Positions 42,650 through 54,630 of a stretch of 64,000 nt of DNA are shown in pieces. The number at the start of each line of letters is the position of its first letter. Positions within the stretch are counted from its first letter, which is position 1. The position numbers were made by a program, and so were the translations under genes. Source of the DNA: Clavulina sp. PMI_390 (lineage: Eukaryota > Basidiomycota > Agaricomycetes > Cantharellales > Hydnaceae); assembly GCA_015039315.1 (NCBI GenBank), contig WIDE01000001.1, positions 1,139,282-1,203,281 of the forward strand. Reading direction: 5' to 3'. The notes under the pieces were generated by a model. That model ran no database searches and had not been told where the DNA came from. It worked only from the letters and a program-made list of their open reading frames with translations.

Positions 42650-45365
42650 CTAAGCATCGTCCTCTCCATCACCCATGCGCGCGTCATTAGCAGCATCGCC
42701 GCCTCCCTCCTCGCCCCCATCTCTCCAATTCTCTTCATACTGCTCCACGTTCACGTTAGAGTTGTTGTTATCAGCAGTGGACCCATCTGGGACCTCTCCA
42801 TTACCGCCAAGGCCCATCATGCCCATCATCGGGAAGCCCATCATAGCAGCAGCAAAGCGAGGGTTGATGTGTGGAGCAACACCAGGTATTTGCTGGGGCA
42901 TATTCATGTTCAGATTCATGCCCATACCGCTCATACCTCCCATCATACCCATCCAAGGCATACCCATCCCCATAGACATATCCATCCCCATCCCCATCGG
43001 CATACTCATACCCATCCCGTTCATGGGCATCATCCCCATCCCCATGCCACCCATCGGCTCCATCGGGCTCATAGGCCCGAACCCAGCCCCACCCACAGAG
43101 CCAGAAGCATCCCCGAATCCTTGCTGAGGCGAGAACGCACTAGTAGAATTGGGCTGTAGATGGGCAGGGAGAGGAGTCCCATCTGGCATTTGGCCGGTCG
43201 CGCGAGCAATAGCAAGAGACGTAGGAGAAAGTGCGCGTTGTTCTCGCTTTCGTTTCGTCGTAGCAGAACGTGGAGATGAAGGGTTAGATTGAGATGGAGA
43301 TGTCGGAGAATTGGGGGAGCGAGAGGAGGGAACGAGGGGGTCTGGCCGTCGAGGATCATACTGTTCTCCTCCTCCACGTGTAGCGGTAGACTGCGCGTCC
43401 CCGCCCACAAAACTTCCCGAGGCCGAGCTGCTGCGCCGTGGATATTGGCCGGAGCTGCCCACACTCGTGTTCGCCGCCATTGGAGAATGGGCGGCCCCAC
43501 CACGATCTCTACCTCGTCCCCGTTCCTTTCGATTCCCTCTCCCTCGATCGCGTCCTCCCGCTCCTCTCCCGCGCCCCAAAGCAGTCGACCCACTAGCCGT
43601 CGAAAGAGCAGGGGACAACCGCGTGGCATTTTCTGGGTCCATCACGTTCAAGGGGGTTGTTGGGGGCGGGTCGTCGTAAGGGGATATTTCATCATATGCG
43701 GATGGCATTGAGTGTGTTGCACGTGGGTCCAATGTCATGTTGACATTGGAAAATTTAAGCGGGTTGGACGGCGTCGGTGGAGCGGGGACAGCGTATGAGG
43801 TAGATGGAGTTGAGGAAGTGGCGGGAGGGTCGTCGTATGCATCGCCGTAGAAGATGTCACCCATTTCATCTGAAGGGAAGCCTGAGGACGAATGAGATTG
43901 AGGCGCGTAGAAGCCGTTGGAAGTGGAAGGGTTTGAGGCTTGCTGTTGGCGAGAGGAGGGAGTCTGGGCACGCTCTTTACGCCTTTAGAGATTGGGTCAT
44001 TATGAGATTAGTGGGATTAGATAGAAAGATAGAGAGACGCACATTGATTCCAGTCGTTTCTTATGGGCTCTTTCCTCTTCGTCGTCGCTGAACTCTAGTT
44101 CCCTGTCGTCCACTTCCTCATCATAGACGTTGCTCGCATCGGAGCCTTTCATCATGCGCAGAGCGCTGGTAGATAAGAAGACACTCCGATTCGGCGCGCA
44201 GAAGACTTTCGCGCCTACAGATATAGAGGAAGCAGTCAACGGGGCTGGCTCAGGAATCGCAGATGAAGACGGATCGGAATCAGAGGGATCAGAAAGGGCC
44301 GGATTCGCTGGTTTGGAGGCTGGGGGAAGACGGACACAATATAACGGGGCCACAATTGGACCGAGTGCCTCGAAGACCTAGAAAACGAATGTTGAGTTAG
44401 CTATAAGAAAGCCAGCTAGATGTACAAGGAGAACATGATCTCACAGGTCCCAGAACCTTGCGATCCTCGAACACAAGCAAACTTCCCGTCTCGAGGACAC
44501 GGTGAACACCATGCCCACTATCGAACGCCACTTGGACGATGATGACATCCCCTATGACGCTTTTCACATGGCCAACGGGCTCAATGCGCTCATGAGGCCC
44601 CACCTCGGTGATGTCTACCGTAGGAATCGGAGGGTTTGCCACTTCGTGCTTGGAGGCGAAGAACGCAGCTGATGTAGGGGCATCATCTTCGCCGTCTAAG
44701 CCATCCCCAGCATCGTCATGAGCAGCAGTAGAACGCTTCTTGTTCTTGCTCTGGGTAGCTTTAGTGGACGGCGAAGGGTCATCTTCGTCATCGGCATCAG
44801 AGCTTTCTGAATCGGATATTGGGGCGGGGATGTAGACGGTATCGCCAGACGTTGAGGTCAGAGCATCAAGTTCATGAGTGAGCTTGGCATGTTGCTTGTT
44901 TGAGATCCTGGATGGGCCAGCATTTGTGGACGAGTCAGAGTCCGAATCAGAGTCCGAGTCGGCTTCAGCTTTTGTGGCGGAGGGTTTAATAGGTAACTTG
45001 TCAGGACCAGAGGAACCCTCATCTCTCCATATGGAATTAAAGTGAATTTTATGAGGACGTATGGAAATGACAAGAGTGAAAAACGGAACTCACCTGACTC
45101 GCTGAGGTGATGTCAGAAACTGCTCAATCTCATCCTCAGAGTCAGGTTCTGAGTCTGACGAGCTTGATTCGTCCTTCTTTGCTATTCGCTTGGGAATAGG
45201 TGCAATATTCCTAACATTCTGACTTGCGCCACCAGAAAATGGGGATGGGGCTGGAGTTTCTTCGAAATCGGCAAACTGTGCGATGAAAGCGAGATCGTCG
45301 CCAGAGACTTCGACTGATGTGGCGGCTTTTTGACCTGCATTCAATGAGCCTGTTGCAGCACTCAT
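42650..45365 (-). CDS. NAF1: H/ACA RNP assembly factor Naf1
   Basis: Four or five exons on the minus strand. The acidic, Ser-rich N-terminal half (D-S-D-S-D-S-D-S-D-S and similar) is typical. The folded Gar1/Naf1 domain holds P-V-G-H-V-K-S-V-I-G-D-V-I-I-V-Q, L-L-V-F-E-D-R-K-V-L-G-P and V-F-E-A-L-G-P-I-V-A-P-L-Y-C-V-R. A long C-terminal part has an R-G-R-G-x-G-G-R-D-R-G-R-G segment and a Met/Gly-rich run (about 42900-43080). Naf1 binds Cbf5 and holds H/ACA snoRNPs and telomerase RNP until Gar1 replaces it. Length is well above that of yeast Naf1 because of the disordered tail. The start at 45365 is the first Met of the open exon. Confidence 0.88.
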
Positions 45366-46194
45366 GCTGGTGTGCTAAAGCTTTGCCCTGGCCTCCAGAG
45401 ATTCGGAGTTTGCTCGTGTGAGTGTCGAGGTAGCGTGGGTAGTGCTTGAGTCAGCACCCGGAGGCACTATCTTGGGAGCTCATCCCTTGAATAGAAACCG
45501 GCCAAGGCATCGGAATATGCAGCGTATTCATAGAGCCAAGGCTTGGTTTTTATGGGCGCTAGTGGCACACATGACTCTTGCTGTGCTTTCGACCAAACTT
45601 CGGGAGATACATATGGTGCAGGCGAGCGCAGACCTCTGAGGCTGTCCTAATCAAGACGAGCCCATTCCGCGATATCAATCAAGGTCTGAATCCCCTCGAC
45701 CAATGCTCTTGTCAGGATAGCGCCATTGTATAGCGAGCGGCATGCTTCATAATCAGTGGCCGTCCCTTTAATACACGCCATCGTCTGTTATCATTTAGCG
45801 ATGATGTACATGAATGTGTGTTCGTACGTACTTGACCCCGAAAAGGGAATCAATCAAGGCAAGGGACCTGGAGCCCAAAAAAAAGGAGACCGCCTTGGGA
45901 CAACACGCATCGTCCACACAAGGACCTCGTGTTACAATTTGGAAAACTTTTTTGACCCTTATTTATCGGTCATTGTCAGTTATTATTACACCGAGTTCTC
46001 TGGGTGCGAGCCCGGTGAGGCCGTTTCCATCCCTTCTGTGAAGCGACACAAATATGTAATACGAAGCCTGCACGTGACCGTCAAAGCCCTCTTTCAGGAC
46101 GCTGGTGTGTTTTCGAACGTCATCCTCGACAGCAGCAACCCTCTCGTCCCGCGGCTGCTGTCCATAGGCACACATCGTCGACCTCGACGTCGCG
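45366..46194. other. Divergent promoter region, Naf1 and chitin synthase
   Basis: About 830 bases between two genes read in opposite directions. Small open frames have no motif. A pyrimidine-rich stretch lies just upstream of the chitin synthase start. Nothing coding was seen. Confidence 0.45.
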
Positions 46195-49100
46195 ATGGAC
46201 TACTCCAACCAACCACCCTCTTCTTCTCCGCGAAAACAACGCGACTCGAGGCAACGTGCGCCGACTGCTGACAACTATGCTGCCCCTGCCCCTCCTTCTG
46301 CCCGGCCTCAGCGGTCCACAATGCCCCAACCTACCCCCATGGGTGTCGCCAACGTAAGCTTCCAAGAACCCGAGCGCACGTGGCGGTCGCCGCCCCCAAC
46401 AACGGTGAATCCGTACGCCTACTCCAGGGACGGCACCGTTGCACCATCCGCAAACCCCACCTCTCCATCTGCCGACCTAGAAGGGGCTACACCAGGCTTT
46501 TCAGACACAGAGTTCCGTCGCAAGAAGAGTCTTGTTCGCCCAGATCGCGAGAAGATCGACCCCTCCCATCGTCAGTGGCATTACCGCAACCATGCCGCCC
46601 AGCTCGAAGAAGAGGGTCTCCAAGACCCTGCGAGTGGACGTGGAATGGCAATTGAGCCCTCGACCACGGGGAACGCCCCCCACTCCGGCCTTCGGCGAGG
46701 CCGCTCGTTACTAGCTCGCGACGAGGGTGTCGAAGAGTCGCGCATCAACATGTTTGCCAGAGGCGCAACTCTCCGCCGCAAGAGACCAACGGCTGCGGTC
46801 ACCCCGACGGCCTCAAATGCTGCTGGTCCGGGAGGCCTCACCCCGCCACCCAAGACTGGCATCTTCAAGAATATTGCACCTGGCCCTGTAGACGCGTGGA
46901 TGATCTACTGCTGGTTCTTGACAATATGCATACCACCCTTCCTCCTAAGGGCTTGTGGTGAGCATTTCGCTTCATCTTTCAATTCTCCAGATCTTCGAGC
47001 AATCCCTGACCCCATCATCCCACCTTGATTAGGGATGCGGACTCCGGAACGACAAAGGGCTTGGCGAGAGAAAATGGGACTGATGGCAATCATTCTTTCC
47101 GCAATGGCGGGTGTGGGCTACCTCACCTTCGGCTTCAACCAGACCGTCTGTGGGACTCCCGCCAATCGTTATCTCGCAGGGACCATCGACAAAGCCTCCA
47201 TCATTGTCAATGGTTATGCGTATGACTTCTCCACATTCGACCACCCCGCAGTCGACGGCGTGTTTGACGGCAAATCCAACCCCCTATACGAAGGTGGCTA
47301 CAACGTCGCTGGCGCAGACCTGTCCTTCATGTTCCAGTACAACCGTGGTTTCTGCAGGAACGTCATCACTGCTGCCAACAACTCGGCCATCACACAGACG
47401 AACGGGCTGCTCGACTGGATTTTCCCATGCAATGCCTTCAACCAGTTTGGCACCAGTCAGGTCAATCTGACAAACGCTGACAACTCTACTTCCTGTCATA
47501 TTGGCAAGGGGACCCAGGCTCTCGTACAAAAGTACAAGGCCTCGGGCCAGGTTTACTACGACTGGACGAACGTGACTGATACTCGCCACAACCTCGTCGT
47601 CTACGAACAGTGAGTACTCACACTGATTCATTTCTTACTCGGCCTTGCCTTTTTTTCTTCCCCTCGTGTCAACGGTCGTCGCGTGTTGCTCGCTCCACAA
47701 TGCATGCAACTCGGGGTGGCTGTTGACGTCAATTGGAAAATATTGATTGAACTGATCCCTCGATCTGTTGCTTCTTGGCTTTCGTCATTCCCTAATTTAG
47801 GGTGGTCCTCGACCTTGACTTGCTCAAGTGGCTCTCCACGTCGCTCGTGCAGTATCCGGCAATCTTCAATGATTTCATGAAGGGGAATGGTACCTTCAAC
47901 ACACGCGACGTAACCATGTGGGTGTATCGCAACAACTACAAGGAGATGTTTGAGTGCTTGAAGGATACGATTACGGTGGGATACATCGACACTAACACTG
48001 TTGGATGTACTGCATCCCAAGTTGTCCTATACCTCTCCCTCATCTTCATCATTGGTGTCGTCGGCATCAGGTTCGGAATGGCCGTGATCTTTGGCTGGTT
48101 CGTATCGTACAAGATCGGAGCATTCACCAAAGAGAGCTATGCGCAGCGCATGCAACGAGCGGCTGAAATCGAAAACTGGACCGATAACATTTATCGACCT
48201 GCGCCCAGTCGCTACCGGCCTTCGGTCGCAGCACCGTCCACCAAAGGTGGGGCGAACACGAAATCAGGCCAATTCCTGCCCACGACGTCAAGGTTTAGTC
48301 GTGCAGATATGCGCCCTGTGACGATGTATGGCGTGCCAGAGGCTCCATACCGCCGGACACAGACGAACTCGACCGTCGGGACGAAGGGCATGCTGTCACC
48401 GTCGTCGGACTATAGGGGCTCGCGGAGCTCGACCAGTTTGCCAAGCATCAACGACAAGAACCAAGCCATGTGCCCCTTCCCCCTGAATAACGTTGTTGTT
48501 CAGCCTCCACCTGACTACGAGCCCTTCAACTTCCCACTTGCTCACACATTCTGTCTCGTCACGGCCTACTCTGAATCTCTGGAGGGTTTGCGCACCACCC
48601 TCGACTCGATCGCTACTACCGACTACCCCAACTCGCACAAAGTCATGATGGTGATTGCAGATGGTATGGTCAAGGGTGCCGGTAACAGTCTTACCACCCC
48701 CGAAATCGTGCTGAGCATGATGAAGGAGCTTGTCATTCCCGTGGATGAGGTCGAAGCTCATTCCTACGTCGCTATTGCGGATGGCCACAAGCGTCACAAC
48801 ATGGCCAAGGTGTACGCCGGCTTCTACGACTATGATGACAACACCGTCGAGCCAGGCAAGCAGCAGCGCGTGCCCATCGTGCTGGTCGCCAAGACCGGAA
48901 ATCCACTCGAGGCGAACGACCCCAAGCCAGGCAATCGTGGCAAGCGTGACTCGCAAATGGTCCTCATGGCGTTCTTGCAAAAGGTTATGTTCGATGAGCG
49001 CATGACGACGTTTGAGTATGAGTTCTTCAATTCGATTTGGAGGTGTACGGGTATCAGTCCGGATCGCTATGAGCTTGTGCTCTGTGTCGATGCTGATACG

Positions 49101-51065
49101 AAGGTGTTCCCGGATGCGTTGACGCGCATGGTGTCATGCATGGTGAATGACCAGGAGATTATGGGTCTTTGTGGTGAGACGAAAATTGCAAACAAGGCAG
49201 AGACTTGGGTTACCATGATCCAGGGTGTGTATTTCGGTCCTCGTATTGCGGACTTTCAAAGCTGACGGTTATATTCCTCAACAGTGTTCGAATACTACAT
49301 CTCTCACCACTTGACTAAGGCCTTCGAGTCCATGTTTGGTGGTGTGACCTGTCTTCCTGGTTGCTTCAGCATGTACCGTATCAAGGCTCCCAAAGGCAAC
49401 TCTGGCTACTGGGTACCCATTCTCGCCAACCCTGATGTCGTTGAGCACTACTCGGAGAACGTCGTCGATACTCTGCACAAGAAGAATCTGCTACTGCTCG
49501 GAGAGGATCGTTACCTCACCACTCTCATGCTGAAGACCTTCCCCAAACGGAAGATGATCTTCTGTCCTCAGGCAGTGTGCAAGACTATTGTGCCTGATAC
49601 TTTCTCTGTGCTGCTCTCACAGCGTCGTCGATGGATCAACTCCACCGTACACAACTTGGCCGAGCTGCTGTTTGTGCGAGACTTGTGCGGTACCTTCTGC
49701 TTCTCCATGCAGTTCGTCGTGGGCATGGAACTGGTAGGCACGTTGGTGCTTCCTGCAGCCATCACCTTCACAATCTACCTGATCATCCAAACCGCTGTCC
49801 CTGGCGGTCCCAACACGTCACTTTCCCTCATCCTCCTCGCCATTATCCTCGGTCTTCCCGGTCTCCTCATCGTCATTACCTCACGTAAGGTTGCGTACAT
49901 TGGGTGGATGTTGATCTACTTCCTCTCGCTTCCGATCTGGAACTTTGTTCTCCCCGCTTATGCGTACTGGCACTTTGACGACTTCTCATGGGGTGCCACC
50001 CGTAAGGCGTTGGGTGATGACGACCAGGGACACGGTGACAAGCAAGGAGAGTTTGACTCGAGCCACATTGTTATGAAGCGCTGGGCAGAGTTTGAACGTG
50101 AGCGACGATGGAAGGGTGGCATGGCTTCGCGCGATTCAACCTATGACGTGGTGTACCGCAATGGGTCACCAAAGCGGTAAGATTGTTTTTCTTGACCCTG
50201 AGTTACGTGTTCCAGTAGCTGATCGTTCTGTTTCAGGGCGGAGCGATACTCTCTTGGGTCCACTGCTGAAACGAATAATGACCAGTTTTCGGCTGCGTCA
50301 CGTAACTCACAGCAGCCCATGATGCCGATGCCTTCGCATCAAGACAGCCTAAATGCTCCCCGTGGGTTTGGTTCCTATGGCATGCGTGACTCCTCTCCCT
50401 CGAATTCCTCTGATGGCTTGGGCGCCGCAGCTGGCCAATCGGCCTCACCCTCGTTTGTTGGTGGCAACGGTGGCTCACCCTATGATGACACTGAGCCCAT
50501 GGTCTCGAACTACGCCCGCCAGTCGAATCAGGATAACACACCCCCGCATCTCCGCCCTGGTGCCGGGTATCCTGCCCAATCTGGCTACTTTGGGCAGGCG
50601 CAGCAACCTGCCTATGACCAGGGTGGATACCAGCCAGCGGCCTCCAGACGATCTGAGCTGCCGGAGATGCCTCCTCCAGTGCAGGGCTTGCCTCGTCCCG
50701 CAAAGCCTGCTGCCCGTCGCTCCACTGTACAACCCTCGCCATCCACCCCTTCAACTGCACCCGCATCATCTCAGCAACCCGCTGCACCCAGTCGAGGTTT
50801 CACCCTCACTGACCCTGGTGTCGTCACTCCCCCTGGAGGTTCTGGGAATGTGAGGCGTGTGTCCCGAAACGCGAAGCGCTCGTCTACTGCAGGCTCGTAC
50901 GGTGGAGCCAGCTCGCCACCACCACCGTCGATGATGCAACCTGGTCCAGGCTCTGCAAGTTCGCATGGTGGGGATCCGAGGTCGGGTGCGAGGAGATCTA
51001 CCGCGAACGCTCCCCAGCTACCCCCTGGTGCCGCTCCTCCACAGTATCCGAGATACGGTAGCTAG
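46195..51065 (+). CDS. CHS3: Chitin synthase (Chs3/class IV type)
   Basis: Five exons: 46195-46957, 47033-47609, 47801-49224, 49285-50176 and 50237-51065. Each join is in phase. Order: disordered Pro/Ser-rich head; two membrane spans ([10 protein letters not shown] and [11 protein letters not shown]); an extracellular-type domain; another span ([10 protein letters not shown]); the GT2 catalytic part with [10 protein letters not shown] (Mg-UDP-GlcNAc Asp), [17 protein letters not shown] (catalytic Asp) and Q-R-R-R-W-I-N-S-T; then spans and a Ser/Pro-rich tail. It polymerises GlcNAc from UDP-GlcNAc into chitin at the plasma membrane. The head plus spans before the catalytic part fit the Chs3-like class; the exact class number is inference. 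In yeast this class needs Pfa4 palmitoylation to leave the ER. Confidence 0.93.
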
Positions 51066-51747
51066 ATTGGCTAGTTTAGCTCACCATCGCACATCGCATC
51101 TACATTATTCTCTATCCCTCGCTCCCTCACCCACCCATTCACCCTTATGATCGGTGGGCGCACCCATCTATCTTTCTCTCTGCTTCTCCTATGCGCCCAT
51201 CCTGATCTTGTAATGCATGATGATGATGAATAACGCCTCCGTAGCATTGTTCTGACGTTCTCTACTCCTCACCTCCCTCTCCCACTTCATCTCTCTCCTC
51301 ATTCTCCAGTAGTAGTTGCAACCTCGAAGAACGGACTGACACAATACACAGACACTTCAGCACAATTAACGAGCTGGTTTCACTCTTTTTCCTACTATCC
51401 ATATTTTCTGGAGCTCGCGCTCTTCACTAGCTTCCGCTTTTGCTGCTTCACATTGCCGCTAAAACATACCATCATAGTTTACGTCCTCGATACATTATTG
51501 CATCGATTTTACTCCCGCGATTGTTATGCTGTTGCGTGAAGATGTTGGGGCATATAGACTGAGGAGAACTGGATCATGATGAATGCTCAGAGGAAGAAAA
51601 AGGATAAATTATGCTAAAAATGCAGGAGTCGTAAAGTAGCATGAATGGGACAATCCAGCAGGGGTCCCACTTGGTGATAAAGAAGGGAGGAAAGAGGCGA
51701 TAGCAGCCAAAGGACGGGAAGCAGGCACGGCAGTTGGATGAGGTAGT
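51066..51747. other. Convergent 3' flanks
   Basis: Between the chitin synthase (plus) and centrin (minus) stops. Long pyrimidine-rich 3' flank; no gene was seen. Confidence 0.5.
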
Positions 51748-52466
51748 TCATGCCTCCTCAGTCATGATTTTGAAGAATTCTGCCTCGTCAATTGCCCCAT
51801 CATTGTCCAAGTCAAATTCATCTATCATCGCTTGTCTGTTTAGGCAAGGCAAGAACAGGGGTCAATGAGTATGCCATAGCCTCGAACTGGTCAAGAAGGG
51901 GTGACATACAGCTCTGCTGCTCCAAGGTTCTCCCCTAGCTCGTTTGCAACAGCTTGGAGGCTCTCAAATGTTATTTTGCGACCTCCCTCGCCAGCGAACA
52001 GGTGGAAAGCGCGTCTGATCTCCTCGCCAGGATCGCGTTCTTTAATCTTCTGCTCCACTAAGAAAGTGTAAAATATGGAGTCAGCACACATTTTCGTCAA
52101 AGCAGGTATCACATAAATCGGAAACACAAGCTATTGGTACGACAGACGCGCCAAGTGGGAATGGATGAAGCAGAAAAGGAAGAGACAGGACACTCAACTG
52201 ACTGCAGTAAAGGCTGCATAAGTCATCACGCCTCTGTCATCCTCGCTGTTTTCTCGTATCAGCTTGAGCACTTCTGGCTTCTTCATATCAAAGCCCAGCG
52301 CTCGCATGGCCACCTTGACCTCGTGGTAGTCCAGTGCACCATCTCCATCCGTATCGAACAGCTCGAACGCTTCTTTGATCTCTTCTCGCTGTGCTGCCGA
52401 TATTGATGCAGGGAGCGCTTCCTTCCCTGTCCGAGATCGTTTGGACTTTTGGCCATACCCAGACAT
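51748..52466 (-). CDS. CDC31: Centrin (Cdc31)
   Basis: Three exons on the minus strand. N-terminus [12 protein letters not shown], then EF-hand 1 ([13 protein letters not shown]), a centrin-like [15 protein letters not shown], a second EF region without a full calcium loop ([10 protein letters not shown]), a third with a broken loop ([11 protein letters not shown]), A-N-E-L-G-E-N-L and EF-hand 4 ([12 protein letters not shown]). Ends K-I-M-T-E-E-A. Centrins organise the spindle pole body and bind Sfi1. Hands 2 and 3 cannot bind calcium as usual. The first intron donor is weak (near 52191). Confidence 0.88.
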
Positions 52467-52980
52467 CGCGTGCGAGTGGTTGACGGGTGGAGTGGTCTTT
52501 GGAGGAATGGTGCGAGCCGTGTTGGAGAGGTAGTCCAGCGCTGAGAGTGTAACTGACGTCTCCTTATGAAATAGAGACGCGTAAAAGTACGTGAAAAGAA
52601 TTCACGAAGACTGAAGACTGGGCAGTGCGGTCGAACAGCGCGAAGGGCGGGATGAGGGTGTGACACGTGACCTGTTTACTCTCTAGAGCTTTCTAGTAGG
52701 AAATTGGATGAGAAGGGTGATAATTATTGTACACCGGGTTACAATTATAGAATACAGCAGTAAAGTGTTAGTGCGCGATTTTAAGTCATCAGCCAGTCAG
52801 CAACTGTATCACCAACGACGTTCATTGGGCTCAGGCAGATAGAGAATTTCATGAATCACTCATATTGCATACGAAGAGCAGTGGCATTGAGGCATACAAG
52901 TGAAAGTTGAGTATGAAGTAATGTGTGAGGCCGGAAATAATGGTATGGCGGGTCGAAAGCGGCGGAGATTGAGAGAGCAA
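52467..52980. other. Centrin promoter and uL6 3' flank
   Basis: No gene was seen. Both neighbours are on the minus strand. Confidence 0.45.
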
Positions 52981-53796
52981 TCACTCATCGCTAACGACGT
53001 GGGTCTTGTCCGACACGTAGATACCGTCCAAGAATCTGACGGGGAAAGATTAGAACCAATCGCATACGACGGAAGAAGCGAATGAACTCACTTCCGGATA
53101 TCCTTGTTCTTCACAAGGCAGACACCGTGGATCGATGCTGCTGATTGCGAGACGTTCTCAACATCGTTACCCTCAATGATCAGCTCATCCTTTTGCGCCT
53201 TCGATTCTGAGATAGTGACACCCTCCAGCATCTTCACGTTACGGACGGTCTAATTGTGCAGGGGTTAGTTAGCCTATACCGACCACAGATCGAGATGGGC
53301 ACCAACCTTCTCGCCCAAGAAGTTTCGGATCTCAACAGCGGCACCGCCATCCTGGATGATGCAGTTGATGGGGAAATGTGCGTACACAGCACGCATTTTG
53401 TAGAGGAAGCCCTGCGGGAAAATGTTCTTAGTTAGGGGATCGCCCAGCCGTTAAGCTGAATAACACACCTTTGTTACACCAGTGATCATGTTGTTGATGG
53501 AGCTGCGAATAGTACGCAGGCAAGCAACATGCTTACGCCCACCCTGCCACACGGCGAGAGAGAGGACCTTGAGGCCCTTGACGGTGTGGGGCTTGAGCTG
53601 GATGTCCATGTTCACATGGCGGAAGTTCTTTTTCAGCGTCCCCCTGGGGCCAGTAACGGTTACCAGGCGAGACTTGACGGAGACGGTGACACCCTCAGGG
53701 ACTATGATTGAGGAACGAGGAGTATTAGTTTGGGCTAAATTGGGAAGAAAGAATGAACCCACTGGGCAGATCCTCGGTCGAGAGAACGTCACGCAT
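52981..53796 (-). CDS. RPL9: 60S ribosomal protein L9 (uL6)
   Basis: Minus strand, about five exons. The first (53796-53762) reads [11 protein letters not shown] and joins [12 protein letters not shown]. Later blocks are [38 protein letters not shown] and I-R-N-F-L-G-E-K, then [13 protein letters not shown], ending T-H-V-V-S-D-E. This is the full-length eukaryotic uL6 of about 190 residues, a large-subunit protein near the P-stalk base. No part is missing. Confidence 0.95.
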
Positions 53797-54630
53797 GCTG
53801 GCCTACTATATGGGATAGGATCCGGAAAGTCGAGAGGGTTGGATGGCAGGTGCATAACGTAGGAGGAGGGTCGGGTACCGTGCAGTCCAGGACGCGAATC
53901 GACGATGTGGTCCAGAATCAACATTACGCGAGAGAAGGTATCAAATTGTGGTTGACAGTAGATATCGATGGTGATTGGAGAAGAGGAAATAGCGGTTGTG
54001 GTCAAATCGTGCAGGATGACAGGATCGAGCCCAAGTTTCGAGTCGAATCGTCAGAGTCCCAGTTGACAAAAAGAGCAGCGATTTTAGGATGAGAGCATCA
54101 AATGGTTCCAGGAAGAGTTATCAAAGTAGAAAAGCAGAGTTTGGCGATCATGGAACCACGATGTGGGACGGAGCGTATCACATTGGCAGCGAAGTAGCCA
54201 GAGTTATCCAGAGTTTTATGCACCAGTTAGAGAATCAATGGAGAGAAAACGCAGTTAGCAGTAGATCAAGGATGAGCATGAAGCGTTTGCATTACCTAGG
54301 GGGTTGGGAAGGAGGGTCAGTTAGAGGTAAATAGACGCCGAGGTTGTTTGGACGCCTGCAAACTGTAAAGTTTGGCTCGAGGGTCCCGGGCTGGACGGAT
54401 ATAGCCGGCTTAGCCGAAGGCACACTTGTCAGTCCTCATATGCTCTTGGAATTCATCACGATATATAGACTTGTCTAGCAGGACATCTAGCCATTAAAAC
54501 CTGGTGGCAGCAGGTCAATCGGTACAGATTGAAGATTGAATTGAGAGTGCTACATTATACAAAAACACATTACAGAACCAGTCTACATGATCTACAACGC
54601 AATACCATGGCAAGATCCAGCACTATCAAC
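53797..54630. other. uL6 promoter region
   Basis: Upstream region of the ribosomal protein gene and 3' flank of the esterase gene. No coding feature was recognised. Confidence 0.45.

Noticed and set aside
42869..43159. His/Pro-rich plus-strand open frame
   Set aside because: It is the complement of the Met/Gly-rich Naf1 coding sequence; the low complexity keeps both strands open.
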